Of a stretch of 64,000 bases of DNA, positions 45,269-57,139 are shown in pieces (within the stretch, counting starts at the first letter, position 1; each line of letters opens with the position of its first letter). The notes beneath the pieces were generated by a model. That model saw nothing but the letters and a program-made list of their open reading frames with translations. It was not told the origin of the DNA and searched no databases. Source of the stretch: Margaritifera margaritifera (taxonomy: Eukaryota > Mollusca > Bivalvia > Unionida > Margaritiferidae); assembly GCA_029931535.1 (NCBI GenBank), contig JAQPZY010001610.1, positions 3,199,501 through 3,263,500 of the forward strand. Direction: 5' to 3'. A program made the position numbers and the translations under genes.

Positions 45269-46104
45269 ATGTTAGTATTCTCTGTACTCTGTATCTGAAT
45301 CATCGGTGTTTTTAAATTGATTTTCAAACGACTTGAGAATTGTTTATCTTATTTTTCAGTTTTTGGATGAAGTAAACAAACAAGGGTTCTGTAAAAACAC
45401 TGTATCTCGTTTGTAACCAGCGCTGTAAGCTTTATCTGACATTTTCAAATAACTTGATGGCATAATCTTGTACTCTTGACAATACTGAGGTCAAAATAAC
45501 AATATTGAGGTCACAAAATAGGAATATTTATGATAAGTGATTTACTTTGAAATATCTATTTTTCGCGTGGTACCAAATTACGTGTATTTCCTGGTTGCTA
45601 CAAACCACGAATTTAAAGCAAAACTACGGAAACTGATGCCCAAGAAAATAAATGAAATGTGAGTATCTGTCCCGCTATCGAAAACGAAGGCGAGACAAGT
45701 GGAGTGTCCTTTTCATTATTGGTAGCTTATAAAGACTGGTCACATGATCATGCTATTTTACTTTAAATTCTGTTTCTCAAGCATTACCTTTTCTTTCGCT
45801 GTTTAAAACCATGATGATAATTAATTGTATTCATTAATCCTTCTCTATCTATCATTAATCATACCCTAGCTACATATCCATTATTGTGACTTAAGTGACA
45901 CAGATGGCGGCAAATATTGTGGAAAAATCTAGACAAGTTTGGAGTATTTATATTTCCTCGTTGATGTCCTGTGTTCTGATATTTAATCGTTGATGTCCGA
46001 ATTTTTAAAATAATATTTGCATGATGTCCATATTTTCTGTCTTCTTTGGTGTCCGGAGTTTTGATATCTAATGGTTCGTGTCCAAAGTTTTCATATTCCT
46101 CGTT
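45269..46104. other. Unique stretch with degenerate TGATGTCC repeats
   Basis: Between 45945 and 46104 TTGATGTCC/TTTGGTGTCC motifs recur about every 45-50 bp, a decayed array. At 45903 is CAGATGGCGGCAAAT, a YY1-like or start-like context; its frame closes after about 25 codons inside the degenerate repeat. No gene is assigned. Confidence 0.4.
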
Positions 46105-46180
46105 GATGTATGTATGTGTATATGTATGTATGTGTATATGTATGTATGTATATATGTATGTATGTGTATATGTATGTATG

Positions 46181-46214
<34 letters not shown>

Positions 46215-46472
46215 TGTATGTATGTATGTATGTATGTATGTGTATATATATATGTATGTATGTGTATATGTATGTATGTATGTGTATATGTATGTATGTG
46301 TATATGTATGTATGTATGTGTATATGTATGTGTATATGTATGTATGTGTATATGTATGTATGTGTTTATGTATGTATGTGTATACGTATGTATGTATGTA
46401 TGTATGTATGTATGTATGTATGTATGTATGTATGTGTATATGTATGTATGTGTATATGTATGTATGTATACC
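46105..46472. repeat. (TATG)n with TGTATA interruptions
   Basis: TATGTATG tracts are broken by TGTATA at irregular intervals. All frames over it (Tyr/Val/Cys/Met-rich) are artefacts. Confidence 0.97.
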
Positions 46473-47008
46473 CATATGTTAGCTAGTATCTGAATACCTT
46501 CCCAGTCTCAACTGTTTCAGCTTATTCAATCTTCCAAAAGAGATTGGTTATAAAGAAAGAAGTAAATGAGTAAAATTGATGATGCCTGTAACAAAACAAA
46601 TTTAGTTACACATCCAATAATTTACAACAGTGTTAGCTCTAATACGAGCTTACATTCTAGGTATAAAACAATTCGGGAAAGCGTGTTCGTTACGTTTATT
46701 TCCAAGAGTATTGCATCTCAGAGTAGAGTAATGATCAATTACCTCTTTTCGCTGTTTATTAATCAAATGTTAAATAGAGAAAATCCCACCTGTGAGGATT
46801 AACTAATGATTTTGTGTCTTTTTTAATCAAGACCACAGAGAATTCATTTATATTCCTACATTGAATGGAGACCAATATTAGCTGAACAGTGATGTTTCCT
46901 ATCTTCATCCTATGCTTGCATGATAGTACAAGAGGCACCGTAGTACCTATTGAATTATCAGTTACTTTCATCTAATGAAAGGAAATAAACATTAACATGA
47001 AACAACAT
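46473..47008. other. Unique stretch with one unrecognised frame
   Basis: The plus frame 46566-46802 (78 aa) is of ordinary composition but unrecognised. A minus frame overlaps its end. Confidence 0.35.
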
Positions 47009-47011
47009 AAT

Positions 47012-47990
47012 CACCAAACTTGATGGATAGATGAATTTGATACGGTAAATAGCGATATTTATTCAACAATGTATGGCGAGTATAGCTTGATGGATAGATG
47101 AATTTGATACGGTAAATAGCGATATTTATTCAACAATGTATGGCGAGTATAGTTTGATGGATAGATGAATTTGTTAAGATATGTACAGTGTAGCGATATT
47201 TATTCAACTATGTATGGCGAGTATAGCTTGATGGATAGATGAATTTGATACGGTAAATAGCGATATTTATTCAACAATGTATGGCGAGTATAGCTTGATG
47301 GATAGATGAATGTGATACGGTAAATAGCGATATTTATTCAACAATGTATGGCAAGCATAGCTTGATGGATAGATGAATTTGATACGGTAAATAGCGATAT
47401 TTATTCAACAATGTATGGCGAGTATAGCTTGATGGATAGATGAATTTGATACGGTAAATAGCGATATTTATTCAACAATGTATGGCGAGTATAGCTTGAT
47501 GGATAGATGAATTTGTTAAGATATGTACAGTGTAGCGATATTTATTCAACTATGTATGGCGAGTATAGCTTGATGGATAGATGAATTTGATAAGATATGT
47601 ACAGTGTAGCGATATTTATTCAACTATGTATGGCGAGTATAGCTTGATGGATAGATGAATTTGATACGGTAAATAGCGATATTTATTCAACAATGTATGG
47701 CGAGCATAGCTTGATGGATAGATGAATTTGATAAGATATGTACAGTGTAGCGATATTTATTCAACTATGTATGGCGAGTATAGCTTGATGGATAGATGAA
47801 TTTGATATGGTAAATAGCGATATTTATTCAACTATGTATGGCGAGTATATATAGCTTGATGGATAGATGGATTTGATACGGTAAATAGCGATATTTATTC
47901 AACTATGTATGGCGAGCATAGCTTGATGGATAGATGAATTTGGTAAGATATGTACAGTGTAGCTATATTTATTCAACTGTGAATGGCGAG
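47012..47990. repeat. Minisatellite with two unit types (67 and 74 bp), 14 units
   Basis: Both types share TTTATTCAACAATGTATGGC, GAGTATAGCTTGATGGATAG, ATGAATTTG. Type A then has ATACGGTAAATAGCGATA; type B has TTAAGATATGTACAGTGTAG. By eye the order is A A B A A A A B B A B A A B. Confidence 0.95.
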
Positions 47991-48064
47991 CATGAACAAT
48001 GAGATAATTCATTACCTAAATTTCTTGTTCTTGATTTTGAGTAAATCATAACAAGACATCAACA

Positions 48065-48640
48065 TATCCGATGGTGTTCCAGATAGCTGGAAAACACATA
48101 GGCAAATAGTGTGTACTTTCCATCGAGGCTGCATTCGTGTTCATCTGGCATTGAAAAGAATGGTTGGAACACACATGGGCAAATACTGTGTGCTTTGTAC
48201 CATGCTGTACTGGCGTCCATCTGGCATTGAGAATAATGGCTGGAACACACATATACAAATAATACGTGCTTTCCAGCATGACTGTACTCGTGTCCATCTG
48301 GCATTGAGAAGAATGGCTGGAACACACATAGGCAAATAATGTATGATTTCCATCATGGCTGTACTCGTGTTCATCTGGCATTTAGAAGAATGACTGGAAG
48401 ATACATATGCAAATAGTGTGTGCTTTCCATCATGGCTGGTCTCGTGTCCATCTGGCATTGAAAACAATGTCTGGAACGCACATAGGCAAATAGTGCATAC
48501 TTTCCATCATGGCTGTACTCGTGTCTATCTGACATTGAGAAGAATGTCTGGAACATACATAGGCAAATAGTGTACGCTTTCCATCGAGGCTGTACTCGTG
48601 TCCATCTGGCATTGAGAAGATTAATCCGAACAGTATGCTT
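48065..48640. repeat. 77-bp minisatellite, about seven units
   Basis: The unit is GTGTCCATCTGGCATTGAGA, AGAATGGCTGGAACACACAT, AGGCAAATAATGTATGATTT, CCATCATGGCTGTACTC. The minus-strand frames (up to 111 codons, His/Cys/Ser-rich) arise from it. It is less AT-rich than other arrays. Confidence 0.95.
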
Positions 48641-48659
48641 CTCATTAAAGGCCATTTGT

Positions 48660-51600
48660 CACAGATCTTAATATAGAGATTTCCCTAGTTACGGTTACCT
48701 TTGTTGTCCTAGGAACTGTACCTAATGAAAGTAACCTTTGCGATAAGAGACTAAAATACATTTAGCCGTCTACCTCGATATGAGCCTCTAGGATATCTGT
48801 TCAATACTCGCTGTTTTTTTTTTTTTTGTTGCTATAATGGAGGCGTATTGTGTGGCCTGTGTGTGTGTACTTGATTTCCATGCACCCCGTGTTGTAACAT
48901 ATTGTTTCCTTATTTTTGTGTTTTTATCCCTATTCTTCTTTTTAAAAATAAAAGTAACTGTTTGTGTTTGAATTCCGTTTACTCCGTATTGTAGAATATC
49001 GTTTCCTTGTTTATGAGTTTTTTTCTGTTATTTCTTTCATAGTAAGCAAACATTTTTTGAGCGTTTCTTCTTTTTTATCTTCTTTTCTTTTTTATTTTTA
49101 GCAGATAGAGGGCCACATTTTTGATTCATGTTCAATTAAATGTTAAGGAATTATTTACATAATAATTTCCATTAATGAAGAAGCAATTGTTTGATACATT
49201 CATATATCGAAAGTCATGCTTCTGGTTTACTCGCATAACAGAGGATTAAACGAAAGACCGATTCAGCAGTTAAGTAATAAATTTCATTTTTTGACCGAAT
49301 AGTCTCAATCCAACATGTTCTTCGATCTGGAGTTTTTTTAATAATGAATTTTTATGGTGTCTGAAACATATGAAAATAATTTTTCGTGTGATCCTTGTAA
49401 ATTTTGACGGAACGTTTTAAGCAGTACAAATTATAAGGTTTGTCCATGCTCAGATAGCATTTTGCTAAAATAAAGTATGTTACATAGATGAAACCTTTAA
49501 CAAAATTTACAGCTTTTATGAGTTTAATTTGAGAGAGAGATAAATTTTTTCATGATAACATTATCAATATATCTCCTTCCACAGCAAACTTAGTTTCAGC
49601 AAATATATGACTATAAACATACCGAAAAAAGTCAAAACTTGGTTTCTGCAAATATATGATCATAAATATACCGTAAAAGGAAAAACAAGGCACAATAATT
49701 GCAAACCAACAGTAGCGACAGATTTTGTTGATTTGGTCTGCAGTATTAGACTTGGAGGGGGGGGGGGGATAAAATTAAAGCTTGAAATACTAAAGAAAAC
49801 AGTACGTTCTTTTTATTCCTATTGACAACTAAAATCCAAATGTTGACATAATTTGTTGTTCTTAGAAATATCTTATCTACTTTATGTATAAACAATTTCC
49901 CCAAAATTTTATTACGAATCATAATTTGTTTTCCAGAAGTGTGGTGATTGCTGATTATATTGTCGCAACCGCAAAACACGAATGATACGCCTTCTACTTC
50001 TTTATGCGATTCCTCAAAGTATCTAATTTGTTAATTAGCATTCCTCAAAGTATCTAATTTGTTAATTAGCAAAGAAGTCTCTTCAACCTGTCTAATCTTT
50101 AAATCCATGATTACTAACTAGATTATTTTCGAAAAAAATGGATATGTGCCAGTTAAATTCAAGGAACGTAAAGGGTGAAAGAAAGGGTAAAATTTCTTTA
50201 AAATATAACCTTATTTAGCGTAGGAAGATTTTATTGTCATTCAATTAAAGAGCAGCACGTCAATAAACACCTTGTGTTGACATTTTATAAGCCAGTTAGT
50301 TTCATCAGTTGTCTGATATCTTGTGACGGATGGGAAGAGCTTAATCTTCCAAGGACTATGCATACAAATTTCCAAGGAAAAGGTTTCATTAATTTAATTT
50401 AAAATCTGTCGAATTTAACCGTTGTACGGCTGATTTCGACTATCTTAATTAAATCAGGTTGCAACGGAGGTCAGCGTAACTGCAACATATCTGTGAAAAT
50501 AATGGCACTGCAATGCATACATATGAGCAGCTGGAACAAGTGCTATTTCTAAAGCCATGTTATTCAGCGGAAAATGCCTGGGAAATAGTTTATACATGTC
50601 GTAGGCCCCTACACTTATCTATTACGATTTTATATTAACAATTTAAATGTGTCTGCTTTTTTATTAACTCAAGCCATGACTTCTGCCTCGAAGATTATTT
50701 AAAATTCTTTCATAACAATAAACTTAGATCACTTTTGACAAAACTTCAAGTATTTTCTGATAATGTAAGAATTATTGCATAATGATAATCATGATATTGA
50801 AGACGAATACCATTTTCTTTCAGTGTCTTCAGTATTAACTAATTTACTTGCAAACTTAATTAAAAAGTACTACTGGAACTAGCCATGCGTGTATAAGTTC
50901 ATTCAATTGTTAAATTCTAGTAAAAAAATAAAAGCAATGTACATTAAGTAAATTTGTACATAAAGCGTTTTAAAAAGAGACATTTAAAAAAAGAGATATA
51001 TAATTACTTCAGTAATTTCTTTTACAGATTGTTTATACTTGTCCATCCTCTCCTTTCCAGCTCATGTTGATTACCTTTTTAGAGGTTTTTTAAAAAAAAG
51101 TTTTACGTTTAACATGTGATAACCACGCAATATGTATAACATGATACCTTATGATAATGTACATAATTACCAGAATACACTATTGAATTGAACTGCCTTT
51201 TGTTTCTTGACACATGTATATACAAGAATTCACTGCCTAATTAGTTTAATTAGTACATTCAAAACATTATTTTATCGTATAGCACGATTCCAAAATGTAA
51301 ACTACAACAAATTGATGACACTTTGTGGTGATTTAGCTTCAAGCCTGTTTTATATTTTTTAAATTTTAGTTAACTTTTGGGAGTGTTTAGCTAAGCGGTC
51401 AAAACCTGCCCTTGTTATAGAGCTTTTATATCCTCCAACAAAATATACAATATTCGAAATTCGAGTCAATTGCGAGTGGATAATATTTAAAATAAACGAT
51501 GGTTCATATAGAGCTATGATTTATTTAGGTTTATCCCAAAATAAACTACCGCTAAAGTAGACGATATAGACTTGTTCTGGACCATTTGTAAATAACAAAA

Positions 51601-51770
51601 TAGTACTATCCTATCGATGGTAGTGTTTAGAAAAAAGATTTCTTGAACACTGGGGGTAGAAATTATTTTTTAAAAAAAAGAAAAGAAAAATACCCTTGGG
51701 TCCCTGGGCCACTGAACTATGTAAGACCCCTCTAGTTGCCCAAGATCTACCACCACACCTACTTACGAGT
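48660..51770. other. Long gene-poor AT-rich stretch
   Basis: No gene recognised. There is a T12 run near 48815, a G9 run near 49755, and a 32-bp exact duplication (ATTCCTCAAAGTATCTAATT then TGTTAATTAGC) at 50014-50070. A short A-rich run lies near 51670. Small exons cannot be excluded. Confidence 0.45.
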
Positions 51771-51781
51771 ATTTAAAAACA

Positions 51782-52220
51782 TACTAATTTAAACATCTCA
51801 CGAATTACAACATTTACGGGAATGTCAAAACATACTAATTTAAACATCTCAAGAATTACAACATTTACGGGTATTTAAAAACATACTAATTTAAACATCT
51901 CAAGAATTACAACATTTACGGGAATGTCAAAACATACTAATTTAAACATCTCAAGAATTACAACATTTACGGGAATGTCAAAACATACTAATTTAAACAT
52001 CTCACGAATTACAACATTTACGGGTATTTAAAAACATACTAATTTAAACATCTCACGAATTACAACATTTACGGGTATTTAAAAACATACTAATTTAAAC
52101 ATCTCACGAATTACAACATTTACGGGTATTTAAAAACATACTAATTTAAACATCTCAAGAATTACAACATTTACGGGTATTTAAAAACATACTAATTTAA
52201 ACATCTCGCAAATTACAATA
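51782..52220. repeat. 51-bp minisatellite, about 8.5 units
   Basis: The unit is AAACATCTCACGAATTACAA, CATTTACGGGTATTTAAAAA, CATACTAATTT. Two subtypes differ at GGGTATTTA / GGGAATGTC. The last unit diverges (CTCGCAAATTACAATATTTA) and runs directly into the coding-like segment. Confidence 0.96.
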
Positions 52221-52552
52221 TTTACGATCCTAAGAGAAGTGCAAATAAACATAGCGGTAGTATATATTTAAATCTTCCCGATAAAATAAAATATGACAGA
52301 CAGCTGCCGCTAAGTACCGACAAAAGAATTAAATTTGAAGAGCAAACATTTACACAGATACATTTTGAAAGATCTAGTTGTGAAGGTATTGTGCGTGATG
52401 TTTCAAATGTAGACATGAATAAGTGTCATACTCGTTCAGATGCTAAAATAGAACCGGTTTCAGATATATTTTCTGACAACATAATGATTTACAACTAGTT
52501 TGCTGGCGATGACATAATTGACAAGGAAGGTTATATAATGTTGGAGACATAA
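52196..52552 (+). pseudogene. Coding-like segment, possible remnant of an exon
   Basis: After the TAA at 52193 the plus frame is open for about 100 codons to a TAG at 52496, with no upstream Met. Then it continues for 17 codons to a TAA at 52550. The residues look protein-like rather than low complexity: YDPKRSANKHSGSIYLNLP, YDRQLPLSTDKRIKFEEQTF, QIHFERSSCEGIVRDVSN, CHTRSDAKIEPVSDIFSDN, and past the stop DDIIDKEGYIMLE. The charged, Tyr-containing, loop-like character recalls a receptor cytoplasmic tail, but this is only an impression and no family is named. The same 35 bases coding DIIDKEGYIML start the following array. Confidence 0.4.
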
Positions 52553-53207
52553 TTGACAAAGAAGGTTATATAATATTAGAGATATAATTGACATCCAAAG
52601 TTATATAATGTTGGAGACATACTTGACATCGAAGGCTATATAATGTTGGAGACATAATTGACATCAAAGGTTATATAATATTGGAGACATAATTGACATC
52701 AAAGGTTATATAATATTGGAGACATAATTGACATGGAAAGTTATATAATGTTGGAGACATAATTGACATCAAAGGTTATATAATATTGGAGACATAATTG
52801 ACATGGAAAGTTATATAATGTTGGAGACATAATTGACATCAAAGGTTATATAATATTGGAGACATAATTGACATGGAAAGTTATATAATGTTGGAGACAT
52901 AATTGACATCAAAGGTTATATAATATTGGAGACATAATTGACATGGAAAGTTATATAATGTTGGAGACATAATTGACATCAAAAGTTATATAATATTGGA
53001 GACATAATTGACATGGAAAGTTATATAATATTGGAGACATAATTGACATCAAAGGTTATATAATATTGGAGACATAATTGACATGGAAAGTTATATAATA
53101 TTGGAGACATAATTGACATCAAAGGTTATATAATATTGGATACATAATTGACATGGAAAGATATATAATATTGGAGACATAATTGACATCAAAGGTTATA
53201 TAATGTT
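52509..53207. repeat. 35-bp minisatellite with 70-bp higher-order period, about 20 units
   Basis: The unit is GACATAATTGACATCAAAGG plus TTATATAATATTGGA. From about 52690 two subtypes strictly alternate (CATCAAAGG..AATATTGGA and CATGGAAAG..AATGTTGGA), making a 70-bp dimer. The first unit (GACAAGGAAGG) is the most divergent and belongs to the coding-like frame upstream. Confidence 0.96.
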
Positions 53208-53209
53208 GA

Positions 53210-54108
53210 AACTGAATATAAAAAAATTTCAAATTTTGAGATTAGGGACTATTTTCGAAAAACAGGAATAGATTTATCACCTGTCCATATATATTTTTCT
53301 TCTCCGTATATTTGTGTTTCACAATTCAACTCCATGCACTGAATGTATCATCAACTTCCAAGTTCTCTTGTCTATAGTAACTACTCTACAAAGAAGTTCT
53401 TCAGTTGGAAATGAAATTCGGGGGATTACATTTTATTAAGCATCCCAACTGTTTCCTCGCATACATTTCCAATCTTCTTTAGGATAATGGTCTGTACACA
53501 TTTTTTTTGAAAAGCATTTGTTTATGTTATCCACTCATTTTACCCCAAATATTAATTCCTGAAATCAACATAATCCTGGACAGTGACTCCTATCGTGTTA
53601 ACCTTACCCGGGCAAACTCGGATTCGGAAAATGGAACAGTATCGAAATTTATGTCCTGCTTTTGTCAAGTATGATTAAGATCACACCTGAAAATTAGAAA
53701 GCTTCTGAGTTTGAGCTTGAGATTTTGTGTCAGCCAGTTACAACGACTTTAATTTTGTAACGTCACTTTTCATTAGCTCAGAGCGAAAACCTCATCTCAG
53801 ATACAAGCTCTGATCTTTGTAATCTCAAGGCCAGATACTACTCTGTGTAGATTTTTTTTCGATTTAAAAATCTGAAACATTCGCATTGAATGTCAAGTCT
53901 GAATGACGTATTGATTAGTCAATCAAAACGTTACTGTTCAAATCCCGACATTGAATCGATCCGAAGCGCATCGAACGATCAAATCGAAACGGTGTCTGTA
54001 ACGAGGGATTTTAATTAGGAAAATCTATTAATAGAAATTTTAGCTGGGGTCATTAGGACATGACCTCAAATGCAAATATTTCAGATCCATACAGAACAGA
54101 ATGATGCT
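53210..54108. other. Gene-free unique stretch
   Basis: No recognised frame or motif. Confidence 0.5.
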
Positions 54109-54111
54109 GAT

Positions 54112-55032
54112 TTTAATGTATCTCTGTATTTACCGTATCATTCCAGTAAAATTTACCGATGTACACTTCTCTGTATTTACCGTATCATTCCAGTAAAATT
54201 CGCCGATCTACACTTCTCCGCATTTACCGTATCATTCCAGTAAAATTCACCTATGTACACTTCTATATTTACCGTATCATTCCTGTAAAATTCACTAATG
54301 TACACTTCTCTCTATTTCCCGTATCATTCCATTAAAATTCACCAATCTACACTTCTCTGTATTTACCAAATCATTGCAGTAGAATTCACCGATTTACACT
54401 TCTCTGTATTTACCGTATCATTCCAGTAAAATTCACTGATGTACACTTCTCTGTATTTACCGTATCATTCCTGTAAAATATCCGTATGTACATTTCTATG
54501 TATTTACTTTATCATTCCTGTAAAATCCCCAGATGTACATTTCTCTGAATTTACATTTTCATTCCTGTAAAATCCCCAAATGAACATTTCTCTTAATTTA
54601 CGTTATCGTTCCTGTAAAATCCCCGGATGTACATTTCGCTGAATTTACCTTATGATTCCTGTAAAATTCCCGGATGTACATTTCTTTGAATTTCTTATCA
54701 TTCTTGTCAAATCCCCAGATGTACGCTTCTCTGTATTTACCTTATCATTCCTGTAAAATTCACGGATGTACACTTCTCTGTATTTAACCTATCATTACTG
54801 TAAAATCCCCGGATGCACATTTCCCTGAATTTACCTTATCATTCCTGTAAAATCCCCGGATGTACATATATCTGAATTTCTTGCCATTCCCGTAAATTCC
54901 CGGATGTACACTTCTCTGTATTTACCTTATCATTCCTGTAAAATCCACGTATGAACCTTCTCAGTGTTTACCTTATTCCTGTAAAATCCCCGGATATAAA
55001 CTTCTATGTATTTATCTTATCATTTCTGTAAA
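54112..55032. repeat. 48-bp minisatellite, about 19 units, diverged
   Basis: The unit is TCTCTGTATTTACCGTATCA, TTCCAGTAAAATTCACCGAT, GTACACTT. The right half uses a subtype (CCTTATCATTCCTGTAAAAT, CCCCGGATGTACATT). Divergence between units makes it older than most arrays here. Confidence 0.95.
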
Positions 55033-55114
55033 AATGCACTAATTATGCCGAACTACCAACGAGCTTACTACCGAATCGCTCTTCGTTTCCGGAGGATAAC
55101 TCTCAAATGTAAAA

Positions 55115-56509
55115 CTTGGTACACATATTGGACTAGTAGTCTAGATGGTACAAATATTGGACTAGTGGTCTAAATGTGCCTTTTGCTGTTCACATATTGT
55201 ACTAGTGGTCTAGATGTACCTTTTGCTATTCACACATTGGACTAGTGTTCTAGATGTGCCTTTTGCTATTCACACATTGTACTAGTGTTCTAAACGTGCC
55301 TTTTGCTGTTCACATATTGGACTAGTAGTCTAGATGGTACAAAGATTGGACTAGTGGTCTAGGTTTGCCTGTTGCTATTCACATATTGGACTAGTCATCT
55401 AGATGTGCCTTTTGCTGTTCACATATTGTACTAGTGGTCTAGATGTGCCTTTTGCTATTCACACATTGGACTAGTGTTCTAGATGTGCCTTTTGCTGTTC
55501 ACATATTGTACTAGTGTTCTAGATGTGCCTTTTGCTGTTCACATATTGGACTAGTGGTCTAGATGTGCCTTTTGTTATTCACATATTGGACTAGTGGTGT
55601 AGGTGTGCCTTTTCCTATTCACATATTGGACTAGTCGTCTAGGTGTGCCCTTTGCTGTTCACATATTGGACTAGTCGTCTAGGTGCGCCTTTTGCTGTTC
55701 ACATATTGGACTAGTGGTGTACGTGTGCTTTTTGCTATTCCCATATTGGACAACTCATCTATGTGTGCCTTTTGCTATTTACATATTAGACTTGTGGTCT
55801 AGATGTGCCTTTTGCTATTCACATATTGGACTAGTGTTTTAGATGTGCCTTTTGCTAATTACATATTGGACTAGTGGTCAAGATGTGCCTTTTGCTATTC
55901 ACGTTTTGGACTAGTGGTGTAGGTGTTACTTTTGCTATTCACATACTGGACTAGTCGTCTAGGTGTGCTTTTTGCTATTTACATATTGGACTAGCATTCC
56001 AGGTGTGCCTTTCGCTATTCACACATTGGACTAGTGTTCTAGATGTGCCTTTTGCTAGTTACATTTTGGACTAGTGGTCTAGATGTGGCTTTTGCTATTT
56101 ACATATTGGACTAGTCATCTAGGTGTGCCTTTTGCTATTCACACATTGGACTAGTGGTTTTGATGTGCCTTTTGCTATTCACACATTGGACTAGTGGTCT
56201 AGATGTGCCTTTTGCTATTCACATACTGGACTAGTGGTCTAGATGTGGCTTTTGCTATTCACATACTGGACTAGTGGTCTAGATGTGCCTTTTGCTATTC
56301 ACATATTGGACTAGTGGTCTAGATGTGCCTTTTGCTATTCACATATTGGATTAGTAGTCTAGATGTGCCTTTTGCTATTCACATATTGGACGAGAGGTCT
56401 AGATGTGCCTTTTGCTATTCACGTATTGGACTAGTCATCTAGATGTGCCTTTTGCTATTCACATATTGGACTAGTGGTATAGATGTGCCTTTTGCTATTC
56501 ACATATTGG
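55115..56509. repeat. 40-bp minisatellite, about 35 units (left part)
   Basis: The unit is GGACTAGTGGTCTAGATGTG plus CCTTTTGCTATTCACATATT. The array resumes at 56706-56735 after a transposon insertion. Each unit carries ACTAGT palindromes. A frame of 113 codons at its right end reads through array and insertion and is not a gene. Confidence 0.97.
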
Positions 56510-56705
56510 CAGTGGTGTACTGGCCATTGGGAATACCGGGACAAATCCCAGTGGGCCGCCGCAACAAAATCCGTTTTTACCATCGGTGGGCCGGTGGGCC
56601 GTCAAAAAAATCCGTTTTTACCGGTGTTTTACTGGTGTGAGCAAAACCCCTGGCCTGTCCCGGCAGATAAGTCCAGGGACGCGTTGCTTACCCAGTACAC
56701 TCCTG
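56510..56705. mobile_element. hAT-type MITE, 196 bp, inserted in the minisatellite
   Basis: The left end CAGTGGTGTACTGG and the right end (reverse complement CAGGAGTGTACTGG) form 14-bp terminal inverted repeats of hAT type (CA-G start). The 8 bp CATATTGG stands on both sides (56502-56509 and 56706-56713), the duplication size of hAT elements. An uninterrupted 40-bp unit contains CATATTGG once, so this is a real duplication. The interior is GC-rich with GGGCCG/CCGTTTTTACC repeats and has no coding capacity. Confidence 0.93.
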
Positions 56706-56735
56706 CATATTGGACTAGTCGTCTTGATGTGCCTT

Positions 56736-57062
56736 TCGCATTTTTAATGTTTAATTATTTTTCTATTAATCCAGCCATTGTCCAGACTTTGGTTTCAGGG
56801 GAAAAGCTACAAAACCGTCTATAAAACTTCGTCGTCTTCATCATCATCATCTCCAGGATCATATGAGGTTGAGGAAAAATCCAGAAGTTCGATATCAAAG
56901 TGAAAGAGAAGTTTGTGATTTTTATTTCATTTGAGCTATTTAATCTTTATTTTACCAACTTTGATGTGAATAAGTTCTCTTTATTCTTGAAATTATGAAG
57001 CATATTTTCATCCACGGAAAGAGTCGTACATGAGTTTTTGACTCCTCTTTTTTTATCCCCCA
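56736..57062. other. Unique stretch after the 40-bp array
   Basis: A short ATC run (GTCTTCATCATCATCATC) near 56835; nothing else is supported. Confidence 0.5.
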
Positions 57063-57063
57063 T

Positions 57064-57090
57064 ATAATAATAATAATAATAATAATAGTA

Positions 57091-57139
<49 letters not shown>
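57064..57139. repeat. (AAT)n(ATT)n self-complementary microsatellite
   Basis: About eight ATA/AAT triplets are followed by about sixteen ATT triplets around AGTAATTATT. The two halves can pair to a hairpin. Confidence 0.96.

Noticed and set aside
46046..46493. Several 127-146 codon Cys/Val/Tyr frames
   Set aside because: Translation of a TATG microsatellite.
48046..48655. Cys/His-rich minus-strand proteins resembling zinc fingers
   Set aside because: The regular C and H arise from the 77-bp repeat; spacing does not fit a zinc-finger pattern and the frame shifts from unit to unit.
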